From the NCBI RefSeq assembly GCF_905475395.1, contig NC_058337.1:28234983-28298982 (forward strand): a stretch of 64,000 nucleotides of DNA. The letters are read 5' to 3'. A program made the translations under genes and the position numbers. Under the pieces are notes generated by a model. It was not told the origin of the DNA and ran no database searches. It worked only from the letters and a program-made list of their open reading frames with translations. Source of the DNA: Chrysoperla carnea. Taxonomy: Eukaryota > Arthropoda > Insecta > Neuroptera > Chrysopidae. Below are positions 50,041 to 62,800 of the stretch, piece after piece (position 1 is the first letter of the stretch; each line of letters opens with the position of its first letter).

Positions 50041-50489
50041 CGATTGTACCATAAAAATTTCAAATCAAGGGCTACAATAACCTAGAAGTTATAATTTTAA
50101 ATCAATTCTTTAAGAAAAGTTTTCTGTCTTTTTATATTATCATATCTTAACAAAATTTAATTATTATTCATCAGATTGATTTAAAACTTATCAATACTTT
50201 TAGGAGATAATTTATTAAGTTTTATGTTTTCTTTTGGATAACCTTCGCTTTCTATATTACCGACAAAAAGTTGTTTACAGAATAGAAAATTTATATCCGA
50301 AGTCTGAATTTAAGATGGCAAGATCAATAATACTATTATTCAGCTACCTCATGCTCAAATCACAAGAATAAAATGCGCGTATTAAACAGGGGATGGCGCA
50401 AATTGCATAAAACAATAACTCATTTGAAAAATCAATAAATTTAATTTTAAACAACTATAAATTATATAAAATGCTACATAAACAAATAT

Positions 50490-52052
50490 TTATTTTATTC
50501 CTTGAACATTATTTTTATTATTCAATAAAATTTTTTCTTGTCTCTTTTTCTCTTCTTTGAAAGCTTCAGCATTTGCTTTCTTTTCTAATCTACGTTCACG
50601 GCGATATTCTTTGAGTAAATGTTTTCGATTTTTCTTTTCTTCTGGGGATTCATCCTTATTTCGTATAGATAAAACACTCAATCGTGACAAAACTGATTCC
50701 GCACACGATTGTGGCCCTTTTGGGAATGATTTATTCTGTTCTAAATCAAACTGGGCTAGAGCTTTAGCTGTTAATTTATTCGAATTGTTTAATACATTCA
50801 TCGGTATTCCTGTTTTAAGATTAATCCGAATTTTTCTCTCGCCTTTCGGTTCAGAAATTAATTTTGGATGGTTATACAAATTCGAATAAGTTGATAAAAT
50901 ACTTTCACAATCCCATTTCGCTTCTGGTTTTTCTGTAATATCTAAATTTCTTAATTCTTCTTTCTCTTCATCTGACGGTGGTTCTTCTAAGAGCAATTTA
51001 GCTCGAAGTTGTATAGCATCATTTTCTAATTGTTTCCTGGCCTTCATTTTTTCGAATTCATCAGCGCATTGCATAAGTAAGTCCGAATTTGGATCAACGA
51101 ATCCTTCAATTTCATCAGTATCTAAAGCACCAATTTCATTATCGTCATAGTCAGCAAACATTTTTTCAAAACGCTCGTCGACTAATGTTAATTGATTATT
51201 ACGACGCATCACAGAACTGGACATCGAATATTCAGTAAATCTGGATTTTGTTTCTTCATGATCAAAAGTGTGTTCGGATCCATTTAAACTCGGTACTTCA
51301 TCTTGTTCTTCAGAGGAATAACCACCCATATCTGATGAAACATCTTCGTCATCCATTTCATCTTCATCAGAATTTACAGCATTTGCTAATTCGATAAAAT
51401 TATCCTCAAGTTGATTATCTGGATCATCAAAATCAAAATCTTCATCCATAGCCTCAACAATATCAGGATCTAAATTAAGATTTAACCCTTGTGGAGCAGC
51501 TTTGTTAAGTAATCCAACTTTTTCTTCTTTCTCTGAGGCAAAAACATTTTTTGGAAGATTTAATTTATTAATTCTTTCTATTTGTGCATCTTCGTTTAAC
51601 TTGGTTCTAGGCTTTTCTTCTTTTGCTGGAGCCTGTTCCCAACTAACCTGTTGATCGCTTGCTTCACGCAAATGTTGCAAATAATCGTAATCATCATCGT
51701 AATATATACCAAATTTATGCAGTTCTTCACGTTGTTTTTTAACATCAACCTACAAAGATGAATCAAGTAAATTGAGAACGTTTTTCAATTTATTACCAAG
51801 CAATTATTTACCTTTTTCTTTTTTTCTATAGCTTGAAGAAGCACATGCTGAGGAGCATCTTCATCAGCAGCTAGGGGATCTTGTTGACTTCTATGTACAA
51901 GATGAAATGTTACAGCATGTTTTTTATCAATAAACTTCCTGGCTTTTGGCTAAAAATGAAATTTTTGGTTAAGTGAATAATCAGCAAATTCTACCAAGTA
52001 TATATGAAAATTATATAAAAATCTGAAAACTAAATTTTGAATAACATACCAT
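50490..52052 (-). CDS. LTV1: Ribosome biogenesis factor LTV1
   Basis: Assembly and nuclear-export factor of the small ribosomal subunit. Exons: 52050-52052 (ATG only), 51812-51949 and 50490-51749, 466 aa against 475 in human. Frames join across GT-AG introns. The N-terminus, KFIDKKHAVTFHLVHRSQQD followed by PLAADED, is the LTV1 signature. An acidic stretch with EDFDFDDP lies at about 150-160, followed by DNFIELANAV. SRFTEYSMSSSVMRRN then LTLVDERFEKMFADYDD lies at about 217-250, and a Lys/Arg/Glu-rich helix ending RRERRLEKKANAEAFKEEKK lies near the C-terminus. A TTG inside exon 3 could look like a start, but the exon 2 peptide shows the true N-terminus. An AATAAA overlaps the stop codon, so the 3' UTR may be very short. 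Confidence 0.95.
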
Positions 52053-52889
52053 TTTTGTGAATTAGTGCTTAATTAAATATGTTTTTTTTAAACTTTTCAA
52101 AAAATCACATGTGTTTATTTTTACTTTTTCGACATTAGAGAACGACATATGTCAAATTTGCCATCTATGTAAAAAAATATGAAACCGTCTTCAAACCATA
52201 AATATTTCGCAATAGTGAATTGCTGTTTGCTGCCATCTTCCTTGGCTAAGACTTATTATTAATTGGCCGAGTTCATAACATTAAAATTAAACGATTTGTT
52301 AACTATGTGCAATCCTATTTTGGAATTATTCAGAGGATGAAAGAAATAAAACATAAAATAATTATAGGGTATTCCATTATTTTTTAAAAAGTACTTCAAA
52401 ATGTTGATTTTGCTTTTGAAAACGCGGGCATCCAATTTGATGACGTAATATGGGTATCACTATACGAAATAACACAAATAAGTTTGACAGATATATTCAT
52501 AGACATGTGATTATAATATATATAAATACTTATTATCTATGGATATATTATACCCAGCTGTCTACACTGAACTAATTGATGGTCTATGGCTCATACCTCT
52601 ATGACATCACAGCAGAGCTTACCCACGTTTTAGGTCACGTGATATACAGGTTAAAAATTACGATTTTTAATTTTGATATTGTAAAAGAAAAATGTGCTTT
52701 TATGACTCGAAATCAGAATATTAGAGTATATTTTTCATAAATTTTAACTTTTTTCAAATTTTATGATTTATTTTTGGCTAACAATAATACCCTATTTTGG
52801 CAAACAATTAAAATAATCTAATCATTACAGATGCTCTAACTAGGGGTATTTTGTAAGCATTTGTATAAGAACAACGATTTTTATACCAT

Positions 52890-53480
52890 GTATATATAAA
52901 AAATATCAATGCATACTAGGTTTAGTCCCAAGTTTGTAACGCTTAAAAATATGGATGCTACAAACAAAATATTGGTATAAGTGTTCATATAGTCACCTAA
53001 TTAGTCCATTTTCGGTTGTCTGTCCGCGTACGTTCATCTGCCTGTCAGTACGCCTGTCGACACAATTACTCAAAAACGAAAAGAAATATCAAGGAAATTT
53101 GTATAGCTTGTTCAGGGCGTAAAAAGGGAGGCGAAATTCGTAAATGAGCAACATAGAACAATGTGGTCTAGGGTCCGTAGGACCTATCTTATAAATCGTT
53201 CGAAATAGAACAAAAATTTAAATGTAAAAAATGTTCCTTATAAACAACTTTTGTTTGAAACATTTTTTCGTAAACATCACTGTTTATCCGTGACGTGAGG
53301 GTTGAAATTAGGTGCAAATTAGATAGTATGTATTATAAGGGACTATCAGTTATGTGTGTTTGTGATATGTATGGATGTGTGGGTGAAGATTGCGTAATCA
53401 ACACTGTCTATTAAGGGTTTTTCAACAATTAATTTAGTCAATTGTTTGTTTTCACGTGTTATATAACTGTTTTCACGGCA
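52890..53480 (+). repeat. Longest copy of dispersed repeat family R1
   Basis: Contains the full visible order: AATATCAATGCATACTAGGT, TTTAGTCCCAAGTTTGTAAC, GTCTGTCCGCGTACGTT and CTGTCAGTACGCCTGTCGAC, ACTCAAAAACGAAAAGAAAT, GTTCAGGGCGTAAAAAGGGA, AGGGTCCGTAGGACCTATCT, AATGTAAAAAATGTTCCTTA, ACATTTTTTCGTAAACATCA, TTTAGTCAATTGTTTGTTTT. No ORF; a non-autonomous dispersed element of unknown class. The flank 52053-52890 shows nothing recognisable. Confidence 0.7.
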
Positions 53481-54038
53481 ACCCCGATTAATATATAATG
53501 AAATATATCTGTATAATATTAATCAGATGTCACATTCATTCACATGTGTGACTAATGAACACAAAAAAAATTGAATCGACAATTCTTAAAAATGTACATT
53601 AATCTAATTTAAATAAGACTATTTTTTAATTTTTAAGAGCATTTTTACAAACATTTTTGAAGTAAATGATAATTTCTAATCTTTTGATTAGCAATGGATA
53701 ATCTTACTCCGAGCAGAGAGTGTCTCGTTTTAACTTTTTTTATTATATTAAACTCGTTATATTTAAATGTTTTTTATATGTGCTACATACTCTTGTGTAT
53801 GCATATATATATGCCTATCTCAACTAGAGTATCACTGCTTCGTTCTAGTATGTTAGAACTTTGTGTATTATTCGCTAAGTAGGAATTGCTTTGACTTCTC
53901 GGCTGTATAGCTAAAATCAAACCCACAATGAATAATAAACCATTCTGATTCAATATAAAAACTTTAATAATGGTCTAACAGGAAATGAATAGATCAATTC
54001 ATCGCATATCGCCGACATTTTAATATCGTGTCATCGAA

Positions 54039-54400
54039 AAACGTAAAAATTATGTAAACCTTACGTAAGGAAAAGTCATATTTAAGTAAGGTATTTGACA
54101 TCACTATGACATCATTTTCAGGTCATTTTAATTACAATCTCGTGAAATCTAATAACGTAAGAATTATGTAAATCTTACGTAAGTAAAAATCATATTTAAG
54201 TCAGATATTTGACTTAAACGTGATGTCACTGTGATATCATTGTTAGATCATTTTAATGTCAATTAGGTCATATAGATGTCAATTTTACGTCATGTTTACG
54301 TCACATAATGAGTCAAACCTGACTTATCTGTGACTGATATATTACGTAAATTATGACATTGCGTGATTCAATTTGACGTTATATTTACGTCGTTGTGTTC
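54039..54400. repeat. Tandem repeat rich in TTACGTAA and TGACGT motifs
   Basis: About two units of 114 bp start ACGTAAxAATTATGTAAA at about 54041 and 54155. Each contains CTTACGTAAG, TCATATTTAAGT and ATTTGAC. The unit is followed by about 150 bp crowded with GTCA, TGACGT and TACGTCA motifs, ending TTTACGTCGTTGTGTTCACT. Non-coding, probably a MITE-like end. Confidence 0.6.
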
Positions 54401-54424
54401 ACTGGGTAGCGTCTAGACCAATTA

Positions 54425-54490
54425 GGGTGGGTTATAAAAAGTTGCACAGAAAGCCATTTTCCTATCTAATATTGCGGGGTCCTTTGAGAT
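54425..54490 (+). repeat. Fragment of the 47605-48030 element family
   Basis: AGTTGCACAGAAAGCCATTT followed by TCCTATCTAAT and GGGGTCCTTT matches the right end of the PDS5-intron element, which has CACAGATAGCCGTTTTCCTA. Short diverged copy. Confidence 0.55.
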
Positions 54491-54499
54491 CAGAATTCG

Positions 54500-57400
54500 T
54501 CTTGCGAGTCATAAAAGTCGAGATAATAAAAGACGAAAAACTCGATATTTTCGAAATAAAATCGGGTTTCTCGTAAAGTTTCGAACAGATTTGAATTTAG
54601 CTAGTCTCATTTTTTTACCTCTACAACCCTCAATTTTTTTGTTTTTTATAAAAATCCTTTTTCCGTTTTTTTTATTTTTAGCAATTAACCTGTTTTTCGC
54701 ACCTTTCAGATTTTTTTAAACAACTTGCACTCCAATTTTTTTCCAAAGTATGTTTTCTTAAAAAATACTATTTTCTACTAATCATTCCGTTGAAAAACCG
54801 GACGGGAAAATTATTTTAAAATCTTAGGTAGTTTATTACGTATTTACTGCACTATTTGTTTTATAAGAGAAAAAAAGAAATTATTACTTTTTTTATAAGC
54901 AAAAGCAATCTGTAAAAAAGAATTTTATCTATAGGTTTAAAGAAAAATAAAAATTTTAAATTATTAGGTATATCATTTTGATATATTTATTATCACTAAA
55001 TAACATTGCAAAAATCGACTATAAATAAAAGTTTAAAATGTAAATTAATAAATGTTTTAGATATATTCTTAAAAAAAAAATATCGGTCTTTAATAAAAAT
55101 CTTAACAGTCATAAACGGGACAAAATGAAAAAAAAAAATATTGCACAAATATACATTACAGCAATTATATAAATCAAATAAAATAAATATTAATTATATT
55201 ATATATATTTATATATTATTAAAATTAATATAAAATATAACAATTATATATAAGAAATATTCTTACATAAATATAATTTACTAAATCATTTCTTGAATGT
55301 CAATATTGTTTATATTAAAAAAAATTTTAAGTGCTCAGCACTTATTAGCAACTAATTCAACTAATTTGAACCAAAACAGTCGTATTATCATCGAAAATTA
55401 TTCAGTAATAAAAACTTTCTCAGGCCAATAGTGGGGAATTTTCTGCCTCTTTAAATTATAATAATCCATGATTAATAAGGATGGATTTTTGAGATTACTT
55501 TTCCCTAACGGAGGTGACTAGCGTTTAACTTTGTCATTTAAGTAAAAATAACATTCGTGACATTAATCCTGATACATGATATGAATTTACAAATTTGGGT
55601 GAGAATCGAACCCACGAACACCAGCATTTTAAGTCAGCACCATTCCTGGAATCTGCCAGATTAATTTATATTAGTTAATTTTTCACTATAATTTTTTTTA
55701 AAACTGCGTTATGTATGATTTTGCAAATTGTAAAAACATCTCTCTGACTTAAACAGTTCCTATATCTTGCAATGCAAATAGAGAGCTTTGTTGATTTTGA
55801 AGAATGTTACTCTAAATAACTTTAGCCTGTTCACCAATACATCGTAAACCGGAAGCCGTTAGAAGCACAGTAACATTTATTTTGATAAATAAAATAATTG
55901 AAATCGTCTTTAACCACAAACTTATTGTTTAATATAAGTCTATGATCTCAACCCACTTGTTTCAATTAGATTTTTTATTACGAATTGTAGTTAAGATACT
56001 TTTTTAGGAAATAGTATAATTAATATCGTATGGTAAAGCATTTATCTTTCGCAATACTGTTAATTAAATGGTTCAAATGTTCATTAAAAGACAAAAAAAT
56101 TAATTTAGAGTTTATATAATTAATATATTAAACACGATATAAATAATTATTGAGCAAATACAAAATTTTGAGAAATAAATAAATCTCTGATATAATAATA
56201 ATATAATTATTTAAGTTTAAATCATTTTTTTTATAATGTAATTATTATTCTGTTATATTTGATATATCCAGTCATTTTGTACACTTTACCTTCAATACGG
56301 AAATCTGGTTTTTTGGATGTATTTTCTATGCAGTTTAATGATTGAAATTTTTAAATTTCTTATCATGATTTAACAATCATCAACTATGATATAGTTTAAA
56401 AAAATGAATTTACGGAGTGTCCATTCGGCCTCAAAATTTGGCTCAATACAAAAATTTAGGGTCTACACGACTACATAGAACGGCCTAAGAGTACAATTGC
56501 TATCAATAAACTACTGAAAGCGGTAAATAATAATTTTGATTAATTTTCATAATTTAACAATCGTTGCTACAATATCTCTCAGCCTCAAAAGAGTTGAGTT
56601 TCAAAATTTAAATTTATCAGGTCGTAATGGCATAGAAAATAAAAACAAAAAATAAGAAATACTTCAAGCAAGATATTCCAATGACAGAATAACTGAATGA
56701 ATGATTGATAATCATTTTTTTATTATGCGAATGAGAGTTAAATCTCGAAAAAAATAAAATATATTTATAATTAAATTGATTTGTGTACACACTATTAAAT
56801 CTTAAAATAATAATTAATTAAAATTGTTTAATTATCAGTTATAGATTGTAAACTGGTGTATAAACGTAATATATAAATTTGTATATATATTATTTATATT
56901 TTAAAATATGAAAATATTAAAATTATTCAATAATTAACATAAATAAATTATAAAATTTGCTAAATAAAATATTTCATAACAATAACACATTTTGCTAAAA
57001 TAATTTATAAAATTTAAGAGTATAACATTTTGAAGTTTATTTTTAGAAAATAAACAAAATATTATTTTAATACATTTATAATGTTTTTAAGTATTTTATA
57101 TATTATGCATGTTCAGCTTATTAGAAATAAATAATAGTGATGATATTTGAAGTAATTTTATCACTTTTAAGATGATATTTTAGCAATGCTCAACCGAGAC
57201 AACAGACAGAGATACGTTGCTTCTTGTTTGACTTGTCTTTTGTGTGCAATTTAATGTAAGTTATTTCTATGCAGGTTATCTCTGTGGCTTATCTTGGTTT
57301 CATATATATTTTTATTGTCTTGGTTGCGCATTAGCAAATATTGTGTTTAATTTTTTGTGAACAAGTTTTTAAAACAGCATTTTCGATTTGTTGCACCGAA

Positions 57401-59310
57401 TTTGCGCCTTTTTGCATAATAATTCATTACAAAGCACTCTTAAAAACTGATTTCGCGAATCATATAAAGTATTTCAAAAAGGGGTAGAAACATAAAGGCA
57501 GCTTTGCGCATAGGAAATACACATGTTTTAAATAAGATGTAATTTTTTTTTTTTTTAATTTTTAGTATTACTAAAACTGTTACAAAATACTTAAAATTAA
57601 TTCACAACCGTAATCATTTCGTAATTCAAAATATTTCCTTTAGCCAATTCACAACCATCATTTCTAATTAATATCTCCGTCATGCCATATTTACAGGCTC
57701 TAATTAATTTTTTTTTTAAATTTGATAGTCGAAATCACAAACCCATCTCTTTTCTAGAGAGTTATGTTATTTACGATTTGAAGTGATCTAGTTAATGGTG
57801 TTGAAAGGAAATAATTACGCACAATTAAATGACTTTTACCGCTTTTATAAATACCATTAGTGCAGGGCTAAGCGATTTAATTTAGCACCATTTATCGTCA
57901 CGTTTTAAATCGCAGAAAACAAAACCCAGCATTCGTTTTTAACATATAAGATCATTGGACAGCGCCATATACTTTGAACCCTTTAATGAAATACCCTCTG
58001 TAGACCAATCAAATAGTTTTGTGACTGATTGGATAAGATTATATCATCGTAATCAAGTTTTTTGTGTTTCCTTGCTTTAAAAATTCAGCCTCTATTTTAA
58101 AAAAGTACAGAAATTTCCTAAAACCTTTTAGAATTCATTATGAATTTACATACGAGGTCTTTCTCATGTAAACGTTACTGATTTGCCAATAAATTTTCAA
58201 ATAAGAAAATTAAATAAAAAAATTTTAAAAACGTAAATAAAATTATATCTTTCTAATTTAAAAAATTTTCCGGGGAAGATTAAACTTGATATTTTTCGTA
58301 GGTGACTTTGGAACCAAGAGAAAACAGCCACCAATATGTAAATAATCTACAAATTTTAACTAAAAGATTTTACGGATTCTCAAACTCTTTTTATAAATGG
58401 TTGTAATTAAACGATCGATACGATAGTAAACTAGAAATAATCTCAAATTTTCGAAGACCTATAACTTAGTAGGTACACTTAATTCAAATAAACTGTTCTA
58501 CGTTGAATTAACTGCACCAAACTCTTTCCGAACAGCAGTTAATAATATTTGCTGTTAAAATATAAATTATTTATTCGTATTTTTGTTTATTATTTTGCTT
58601 TAAATTCGTAACTTGTGTATAAACCTAAAACGTATGTCAATATATTTATAATTAAAAATTAAACTTAAAAGTTAAAAAAATTGTATGGTTTATAATTAAT
58701 TTTAGGAAATTTTTAATTTATTATGTAATTCGTTGACGATTAATGATAATTAAATTAAATTTGTTAATTCTAATAAGTTATTATTATCAGATCATCACAT
58801 AAAAACAAAAAAATAGTACCAAAATTTAGCACTTTTACGACTTTTTCTAAAAGTAACTACTGTACTTTTCCATTTTATTTTTTAATATAAAAAGTCGATT
58901 AAAATCACATCAATAGCTTTTTCTTAGTCAATTGGAAAATTTAAACCAAATGCACCTAGTAGAGTACGATTCTGGATGCACTCTGGAACTTTTGTAACAT
59001 TACTCATCGACTAGCGGGAGTTTTATGAACTATCTGTGGTGATAAGGTCTACTATTGAATTTTTGATATTTTGGCTTTGGCGAAAAAATTAAAGTTAAAA
59101 TCGACGATTAAATTTTCCAAAAGAAAATATCTACTTTTTCATAATAATATTAAATTAAAATAATATTATTTTGCTAAAATTAAAGGAAGACTTATGTAAT
59201 CTTTGTTGATTCAAAATTAATTTAAAAAAATGAAGCTAATAGTTTTTTAACTAGTCAAAAATTGAATAAACTAAATAAATTAATCATATTGTGCCATTAT
59301 TTAAATTTTC
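54500..59310. other. Very AT-rich intergenic stretch, no gene recognised
   Basis: Extended AT-only tracts, especially 55060-55330 and 56100-57130. No exon-like frame or stable RNA gene was found on either strand. The lower end may include the 3' UTR of the minus-strand gene ending at 59313, but I see no decisive signal. Confidence 0.5.
55595..55675 (-). other. tRNA-like relic (B box present)
   Basis: On the minus strand GTGGGTTCGATTCTCACCC gives a good T-arm with the B box GGTTCGATTCT, and upstream GACTTAAAATGC resembles a Leu(TAA) anticodon loop. The anticodon stem does not pair and no proper D-arm or acceptor stem was found. A tRNA pseudogene or SINE head is more likely than a working tRNA. 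Confidence 0.35.
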
Positions 59311-59312
59311 GG

Positions 59313-59852
59313 TTAAGCCATAAATATTTCTACATAATTTGTGGTTGGAAAAGCACCATTTCCTTGGGGTGGAATTAATGCTTGATGTTGTTGAGGGTGT
59401 CCTCCCATACCATGTTTATCATGTTCCATTTGCCTAGAATTAATTGCTGCTGCCACATCAGCCGGTGTCATAGGTCCCATTGGTCCAAGTGGTGCTGGTA
59501 TAGGAATACATTCCGGTGGTAACTAAATTTAAAAACAAACGTGTATATTTGACCATAATATCGAAAAAATGTGATACACATACCATAGGGCCTTGATGAC
59601 CTGGTGGTGATTGTATGGGACCTGTATGGGGACCTAATGTTGATGGGTAATAATTGGTGGGAGAAACGGGAGGACTAGGATACGGCCATATTATTAATGG
59701 ATGTCTATAAAAACGTGCATCGGCCGGCGATGCTAATGGGACTGGAATTGGAGGTTGTAAGCTGTATGAACCCGGTGGTCCTGCAGGTCCGGTGGCATGT
59801 GGAGCATATGTTGTTCCATGGAAACCAGCTGGAGGAGCAATTAAAGTGCCAC
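59313..59852 (-). CDS. Proline-rich protein, last two coding exons (partial)
   Basis: Exon 59584-59852 joins exon 59313-59522 through a 61-nt GT-AG intron in frame and ends in TAA. 159 residues are visible (first codon split with an upstream exon). The peptide is rich in Pro, Gly, His and Gln: GGTLIAPPAGFHGTTYAPH, then WPYPSPPVSPTNYYP and PMGPMTPADVAAAINSRQM, ending NYVEIFMA. GC content is clearly higher than in the flanks, as expected for a real exon. The YPSPPVSPT motif recalls the C-terminal region of ESRP/fusilli splicing regulators, but no RRM is present here and I do not claim the identity. Upstream exons are not found within 4 kb and may lie beyond the window. Confidence 0.7.
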
Positions 59853-62800
59853 CTAGCATAACAAAAGAAATTAATACAAAAATATTTTTTTGTTTTTAAT
59901 AAATTGAGCACGCAAAGAATACAATTTTGATCTTTTTGTGTTCATAATATCACTTGTTATCGTAAACATGCATGCACTGTTGCTTTCTAATTGTGGAAAA
60001 CGATGACGCAGTATGGGTTTATTTTAATTTTTAATTTTCCCACTCCGAAACATAAACATGTAAATAATTAGAAACAGATAAGCGAGTATATAAAGGAGCC
60101 AATTGACCATTTTTATAGCTACAAAATTATGCATTAAACACAAATAATTAATAATACGATTACAAAATTTATTAACGCAACAAAAACTTGTTAATTGTTA
60201 CCAACATATAGGGTATTTGCCACTAAAATAATTTATGAAGAAGTCAGAATACATCGCCCTTATTCCGAAAAAATTTGTGATTATTTGAATATTTCTATTC
60301 AATAGTTGCTTCAGCCTTTTTAAACGCCCTCCGCCATCATGTAACGCCATGGCTGCATACAAAAAAAGTATCACAAGCACGGATAATATCCACATAATAA
60401 TAAAGAAACTAAAAACAAACACCCATTCCAACTCTATCAATTGAAAAATATTATCTAGGCACATTATTGAAGCATCCCAAAAATTTTCAAATGAAGACCT
60501 TGAAAATATATAGTTTTAATTTCTTATTCACATTTTTTTTTTTTACAGATAAAAATTCAATCTAAAACTTGCACTAATTTCGTAAAACATAAATTGGCTA
60601 AATTTTACTCTTATAACGTCAGATATTTGTAAGTCTGTCACCACCGAAATTCTTCAAAACCAAAATATCCGGTTTTCATACAATGTTAGCTTGTTAAAAC
60701 GTCGCTCGTTCGTCCAAAAGCCGAATGAAAATCGGAGAATTGGTAGCAGTTCTATTGTCTTGCATCCCAATTTCCATGTTCTGTTACATCTATTTTATGA
60801 AAAGTTGTTTCGACTACAAAGGAGTCATCAGTATGACTTAACTGATCTGAATTCAGTCACCAAATTAACAACGGGTAATAACGCAATTCTTCGAGATTCA
60901 TCCATACTACGAAATTTTGTCTCTTTTGAATTGAGTAAGAGAGTGAATCGTAAATTGGAATTGGTATTTTCTGGTAGTGTACAATTCTAATTTAAAATAT
61001 TTTTAAATGTTAAGACCCAAATTATATACCGTGATATATTTGGATTAAGGTATACATTATTTTGTCACATTATGGCGTACAGCATTAGCAACTACCAGGC
61101 CAATATCATAAATACTTGTTGCAGTTTTATAAAAATAACCTCTCCCGGAAAAAAATATAAAAATTACATAGGTATGGATTTTATGAAGCACTTCAATAAA
61201 AATACTATAGAAACACGCCAAGAAATAGTTTTCTTCAAAGTTCATCTAATTTTTGTGGGTGAAACGAGTTTTTTATTTTTCGAATTATAGTTATGACAAT
61301 TTGATCTGCAAAATTTAGTTAACGTCTTTTTCTTAAACGGAACAATCAATGGTAAGTATGGCTAAGTTTAATCAAAGAAGCATATTCATTTATTTATTCG
61401 TAAACGTGTTAAAGTTAAGTAGTACATGATTTTTGAGAATACCATAGTTTCTTACAATAATATAGGAAACGTATTTATGCTAAAGTTACGTGACAACCCA
61501 ATGTAACCCAAGAGAATAACCGAATAGCAGTCGTGTAATCATAAAATGGCCTGAAATTATATGGTATGAACACGCAGTTAAATTCGGAGCTACAAATCTA
61601 AAGTGTAAAATTTGTTTAAACAATATTAAGCAATCTGTGCGCTCTCCATTACAGACAGCTTTGTCGAGAGCCATAGGCCTATAAAACATTCAATGGCGTG
61701 GTGAAGCGATGAGATAACTCACCAGCTAGATTGAAGAGACTTGCGCCACGTTTTGATTTATTGTGTGGAAATTTATTTAATAATATCGATGCCTTTTTGG
61801 CGGACGAATCTGCCATGCCCTTTTTTTGGTAGAAGAATCCGATGTACTTCATCAAGTGACACATAATTATGCCTCCAACTCGAATTCTTAATAAAACTTG
61901 CGTCTTACATTTTTACCGAAATATGTTATATTTTTCAAGGAAAGGCATTTTATCATTTGATTGAAACACGATTTTTATTTTTAACAGATCATCCGGAATA
62001 ATTCAAATTTTTTTTCCTAGTTGTCACAAATATACACGTTGCAGGATAATTCTTGAAACGGAGTGAACTTTTAGTAAAACATTATTTACTTGCGTGTTTC
62101 CATATTTAAATTAAAGTGCGTTTTACATTTAGATACATGCATTCCAAGTTTCATACTCAAGGAACCGAAAATTTCCGAAATGTATAATTCGTCTCGTTTA
62201 CAATAGAAGAGTTTGTCATATTATATTTTTGTTTGTTTTTTCATTAATAAATTTTGTAATATAAAAAAAATTAATAAATCATTTATAAACAATGTATTAA
62301 GATGAAATATGACTCACCCCAAATAATGATGTATTGTGCACAATTTTTAATTTTAAATACATTTAAAAAGTATTTGGTAGATATTTTATTTTATTTATTT
62401 TATATTGCAGTTGTTTTTTTAAAGCAGAATATAAACCATTTACCAATTTTTATATAATCCGTGAAAACCACCGTTTTTAAAATGTGACCATCCCAAAAAA
62501 TCATAACTTACTGTTTTTTTTTTATAATTAACTTTGAAATCTAAACCTTTTTTTTTTAAATAAATTTAACTACAAAAAAACCTTATCCTCTTAGGGTAGT
62601 AAAATCATATAATCAAAAGTTATTAACTAGGAGGAAATTTCTATAAAATAAAATGGTTTGTATGTACAAAAAAACAAAATTTTCGAGAGTTTGTTATATG
62701 AATGGCCTTTTACCGTTTGAATTCGTAGAATGATCCCTTGAAAAGATGTTCTACACTTTTGTTATAATCAGCTTTAACTGTTTTTCTTTTTGTATTAGTT

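Noticed and set aside
50557-50889. 110-codon plus-strand ORF within LTV1
   Set aside because: Antisense shadow of the Lys/Glu-rich LTV1 C-terminus, giving an artificial Phe/Leu/Ser-rich peptide.
60198-60464. Hydrophobic 88-residue minus-strand ORF resembling a membrane protein
   Set aside because: AT-rich DNA readily produces Phe/Ile/Leu-rich frames. No conserved motif or splice context, and no composition change from the surroundings.
61486-61864. Adjacent minus-strand ORFs (67 and 61 codons) that might be a frameshifted gene
   Set aside because: No recognisable family and no splice pairing that joins them; kept only as unassigned sequence.
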